64,000 bases of DNA from Acinetobacter bouvetii (GTDB taxonomy: Bacteria; Pseudomonadota; Gammaproteobacteria; Pseudomonadales; Moraxellaceae), in the NCBI RefSeq assembly GCF_902753875.1, contig NZ_CADDTS010000014.1, forward strand, positions 1-64,000, given 5' to 3'. The notes beneath the pieces were generated by a model. That model worked only from the letters and a program-made list of their open reading frames with translations, had not been told where the DNA came from and searched no databases. Position 1 is the stretch's first letter. Each line of letters opens with the position of its first letter. Positions 61,215 through 64,000 of the stretch are shown here, one piece after another. The position numbers were made by a program, and so were the translations under genes.

Positions 61215-62399
61215 ATGGCTAAGCCTTATTACGAATTTTTCTGTCCAGTAAAAGTCATCGCCGGTCATGCCGCGTTAGAACACATTCCGTTTGAACTTGC
61301 CACTTTAGGGGCCAAACGTCCACTCATCATTACCGATAAAGGTGTGCGTAGCAACAATCTGCTTGCACCGATTGAAGCGGCATTTGAGTCTACCGATGCC
61401 GTGATTGGTGCAATCTTTGATGATGTTCCACCCGATTCAAGCGTAGAAACCGTGCGTAAGGCAGCAAAAGCCTATCGTGACAATAACTGTGATGCAATTA
61501 TTGCTGTGGGTGGTGGTTCAGTAATTGATACCTCGAAAGCCACTAATATTCTGGTCACTGAAGGTGGCGATGATCTGCTGAAATATTCAGGTGCACATAA
61601 CCTGCCAAAACCATTAAAACCTTTTTTTGTGATTCCAACCACATCGGGTACCGGTTCTGAAGTCACCATGGTTGCCGTGGTTTCCGATCTTGAGAAAAAC
61701 GTCAAAATGCCGTTTGCCTCTTATTATCTGATGCCACATGCCGCCATTCTTGACCCGCGCATGACCCAGACTCTGCCACCGCATTTAACAGCGATGACCG
61801 CTATGGATGCGCTAACGCATGCTGTGGAAGCTTATACTTGCATGGCAGCCAATCCGATCAGCGATGCCTATGCCACCGCTGCCATCAAAAAAGTGAGCAA
61901 CAGCCTGTTCAGTGTTCTCGATAACCCAACAGATGAATTTGGTCGCCTAGAATTGGCACAAGCTTCAACCATGGCGGGTATTGCTTTCTCTAACTCTATG
62001 GTGGGTCTGGTTCACTCTTTAGGTCATGCTTTAGGTGCGGTAGCGCACTTGCCTCATGGTCTCTGCATGAACCTGTTCCTGCCTTATGTGCTTGAGTACA
62101 ACAAGGAAGTGAATGGCGACAAGATTGCCGAATTATTGCTTCCTTTAGCGGGTTCGGATATTTATGCTCAGACGCCTGCGCATTTACGTGCAGATAAAGC
62201 CATTGCCACCATTCTGACCATGCGCGATCGTTTATATGCATTGACCAAGTTGCCACGCACATTACGTGAAACTGGTAAAGTTTCTGAAGCACAACTTGAT
62301 GAAGTTGCAGACAAGGCATTAAATGATGGTTCCATTATTTATAACCCGAAAGAAGCCACGCTAAACGATTTAAGAGCGATTTTAGAAAAAGCTTGGTAA
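61215..62399 (+). CDS. Iron-containing alcohol dehydrogenase
   Basis: The 394-residue group III dehydrogenase oxidises a short or medium alcohol with NAD(P)+. The nucleotide site is AVGGGSVIDTSKA (about 92-104). Metal ligands are expected in MDALTHAVEAYTC and in SLGHALGAVAHLPHG. The ATG at 61215 has GGAG 8 bases upstream, so I reject the in-frame GTG at 61206. It follows the SCP2-like gene. The substrate is not defined. Confidence 0.88.
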   Translation: MAKPYYEFFCPVKVIAGHAALEHIPFELATLGAKRPLIITDKGVRSNNLLAPIEAAFESTDAVIGAIFDDVPPDSSVETVRKAAKAYRDNNCDAIIAVGGGSVIDTSKATNILVTEGGDDLLKYSGAHNLPKPLKPFFVIPTTSGTGSEVTMVAVVSDLEKNVKMPFASYYLMPHAAILDPRMTQTLPPHLTAMTAMDALTHAVEAYTCMAANPISDAYATAAIKKVSNSLFSVLDNPTDEFGRLELAQASTMAGIAFSNSMVGLVHSLGHALGAVAHLPHGLCMNLFLPYVLEYNKEVNGDKIAELLLPLAGSDIYAQTPAHLRADKAIATILTMRDRLYALTKLPRTLRETGKVSEAQLDEVADKALNDGSIIYNPKEATLNDLRAILEKAW

Positions 62400-62431
62400 A
62401 TATTGAAAAATAAGCGAATATAGCAAAAAAT

Positions 62432-62465
62432 AAGCCTGATGCTTTTTTAAGCATCAGGCTTTTAC
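62432..62465 (+). terminator. Rho-independent terminator after the alcohol dehydrogenase
   Basis: AAGCCTGATGCTT and AAGCATCAGGCTT form a 13-bp stem with a 4-base loop, followed by TTTAC. Confidence 0.88.
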
Positions 62466-62594
62466 TTTGTGGAAAGATAAAGCGAACTTTTTATATCAAA
62501 TGGCATATTTTCTGCATTAAAAATTCGTAAAGATATTGGCAAAAGGTACCAAACTGGAGTAGATTGGCGCACTTTTGTTTTATTCATATAGGGG

Positions 62595-62617
62595 GGATCG
62601 TTCGTCTCAAACGATCC
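62595..62617 (+). promoter_or_regulatory. Hairpin in the leader of the permease gene
   Basis: GGATCGTT and AACGATCC form an 8-bp perfect stem with a CGTCTCA loop, 48 bases before the TTG start. There is no T-run, so it may be an operator or a leader structure. Confidence 0.4.
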
Positions 62618-62664
62618 TTGTACACATGACTGATCCTTGATCAACGATTAAGAGGATAACGCCG

Positions 62665-64000
62665 TTGACAAATATCTCTGGGACTCAATCGGCAGCTAAA
62701 CTGCAAAAAACGCTAGGGCTCTGGCACATTATTATTATTGGTTTAGCTTATATTCAACCAATGACCTTATTTGACACGTTCGGTCTGGTTTCCGAAGAAA
62801 GTCATTTCCATGTCCCGACGTCTTACATTATTGCCCTGATTGCAATCTTGTTTACTTCGATTAGTTATGGACACATGATCCGTCGCTATCCGTCGTCAGG
62901 TTCTGCATATACCTATGCACAAAAATCGATTCACCCGAACGTGGGTTTCATGGTGGGCTGGTCATCTTGGTTAGACTATCTGCTATCACCAATGGTCAAC
63001 ATTATTTTGGCCGTGATTTATCTGGAAGCACTTTTCCCTGAGGTCAATCACTGGGTCTGGGTTTTTGCTCTGACTGCATTTATGACCGGGGTGAATCTTC
63101 GTGGTGCGAGATTCGTTGCTAATTTCAACGGTCTGATTGTGATTATTCAGCTGGCAGTCATCGCCTACTTCACCTGGATGGTTTATACGCTGCTTGCTAG
63201 CGGTGTCAATGCCGATGGTACATTAGCGAATGCCAAGTACCAGTTATGGAGCTTAGAGCCTTTCTGGAATGAAATGACAGCTTTAGGTCCACTGATTACC
63301 GGTGCAACCTTGCTGTGCTTCTCGTTTACAGGCTTTGACTCACTTAGCTCACTGGCAGAAGAAACCAAAGATACTGAAAAAACATTACCTAAGGCGATTT
63401 TCCTTACTGCATTGATTGCTGGTATCATTTTCATTATCAGCACCTATTTCATGCAGATTTATTTTCCGAATGATCCGAAAACTTACTTCGAAGATGTTGC
63501 TGCAACTCAGCCAGACATTCTTCAAGCAGTGGGTGGACTGGCCTTCAAAACTGTGGTGCTTTACTTTGCAATTGTCACCGTAATGGCATCAGGTATTTCT
63601 GCACATGCAGGTGTATCGCGTTTGATGTATGTAATGGGTCGCGATGGCGTGATCAATAAAAAGATCTTTGGTCATATCAGCCCGAAAAGCTACACTCCGG
63701 TTTACAATATTCTTATTGTAGGTGCTGTGGCATTAACTGCAGGCTTCATCGATTTGGACATCGTGATCTCGATGATCAGCTTCGGTGCTTTAACCGCATT
63801 TACCTTTGTCAATCTTTCAGTGATTTCACGTTATGCATTACGTGATGGTCGTACCAAAAACCTGAAAGATATTATCAGCTTTGTGGTTATTCCTTTACTC
63901 GGCTTCATTAGCATTTTTGCCATGTGGCTCGAGATTGAAGATACCGCATTAAAATTCGGTTTATGGTGGGCAATGTTCGGTATTTTGTACCTCGGTTATA
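62665..64000 (+). CDS. APC-family amino-acid/polyamine permease (PuuP-like), cut by window edge
   Basis: The open frame runs to the right edge (445 codons so far). It has at least ten hydrophobic helices. Family landmarks are GLWHIIIIGLAYIQPM at the start, YPSSGSAYTYAQKS, CFSFTGFDSLSSLAEETKD and ASGISAHAGVSRLMYVMGRD. PuuP-like carriers import putrescine or related amines. The start is a TTG with AGAGG about 10 bases upstream. Substrate is inferred only. Confidence 0.85.
   Translation, partial: MTNISGTQSAAKLQKTLGLWHIIIIGLAYIQPMTLFDTFGLVSEESHFHVPTSYIIALIAILFTSISYGHMIRRYPSSGSAYTYAQKSIHPNVGFMVGWSSWLDYLLSPMVNIILAVIYLEALFPEVNHWVWVFALTAFMTGVNLRGARFVANFNGLIVIIQLAVIAYFTWMVYTLLASGVNADGTLANAKYQLWSLEPFWNEMTALGPLITGATLLCFSFTGFDSLSSLAEETKDTEKTLPKAIFLTALIAGIIFIISTYFMQIYFPNDPKTYFEDVAATQPDILQAVGGLAFKTVVLYFAIVTVMASGISAHAGVSRLMYVMGRDGVINKKIFGHISPKSYTPVYNILIVGAVALTAGFIDLDIVISMISFGALTAFTFVNLSVISRYALRDGRTKNLKDIISFVVIPLLGFISIFAMWLEIEDTALKFGLWWAMFGILYLGY

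Overview
The window looks like chromosomal DNA of an Acinetobacter species (Gammaproteobacteria, Moraxellaceae). This is inferred from moderately low G+C, from the proteins (RpoD with a long acidic insert, a PA3496-type acidic protein, a 98-residue bL25) and from the gene order: gltA divergent from sdhCDAB-sucAB-lpd-sucCD, hemA/TPR/lolB/ispE/tRNA-Gln x4/prs/rplY/pth, and coaD-ferredoxin-rnpB. I cannot name the species from sequence alone.

Layout. 1-5 kb is accessory in character: the tail of an IS5-like transposase, a quinone oxidoreductase, an acyltransferase, a PadR-controlled small operon, and an AT-rich unknown gene split by one in-frame stop. 4.9-7.6 kb holds cysN and cysD (sulfate activation), separated by a palindromic repeat. 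8-17 kb carries two small genes and the PNAG exopolysaccharide operon pgaABCD, with a stand-alone PgaB-type hydrolase converging on it. 17.4-31.7 kb is a TCA-cycle block (sucDC, lpd, sucBA, sdhBADC on the minus strand, gltA on the plus strand). 31.8-43.7 kb mixes a putative metalloprotease, nadE, two identical tRNA-Met genes, RNase P RNA, coaD, smpB, pgeF, rluD, bamD and dnaG. 43.8-52.4 kb carries hemA, lolB, ispE, four identical tRNA-Gln genes, prs, rplY, pth, panD and an FMN-riboswitch-controlled ribB. 52.4-64 kb carries a LysE exporter, trhO, a DedA protein, a 53-bp tandem repeat that runs into a UPF0149 gene, rpoD, ybeD-lipB, an iron alcohol dehydrogenase and a truncated amino-acid/polyamine permease.

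Most of the window is conserved housekeeping DNA. The strongest unusual observation is a division of labour in PNAG processing. The operon PgaB keeps its deacetylase motifs, but its C-terminal hydrolase half has lost the recognisable catalytic motifs. A separate secreted protein, encoded tail-to-tail with pgaD, carries an intact copy of exactly that hydrolase domain. Other points worth checking are the stop-split AT-rich gene (4019-4876), the 53-bp tandem array that supplies the last codons of the UPF0149 gene, a relic APS-kinase-like tail on CysN, and several structured leaders (sucA, gltA, the permease).

All calls come from reading the sequence and remembered family features. No database search or folding program was run.
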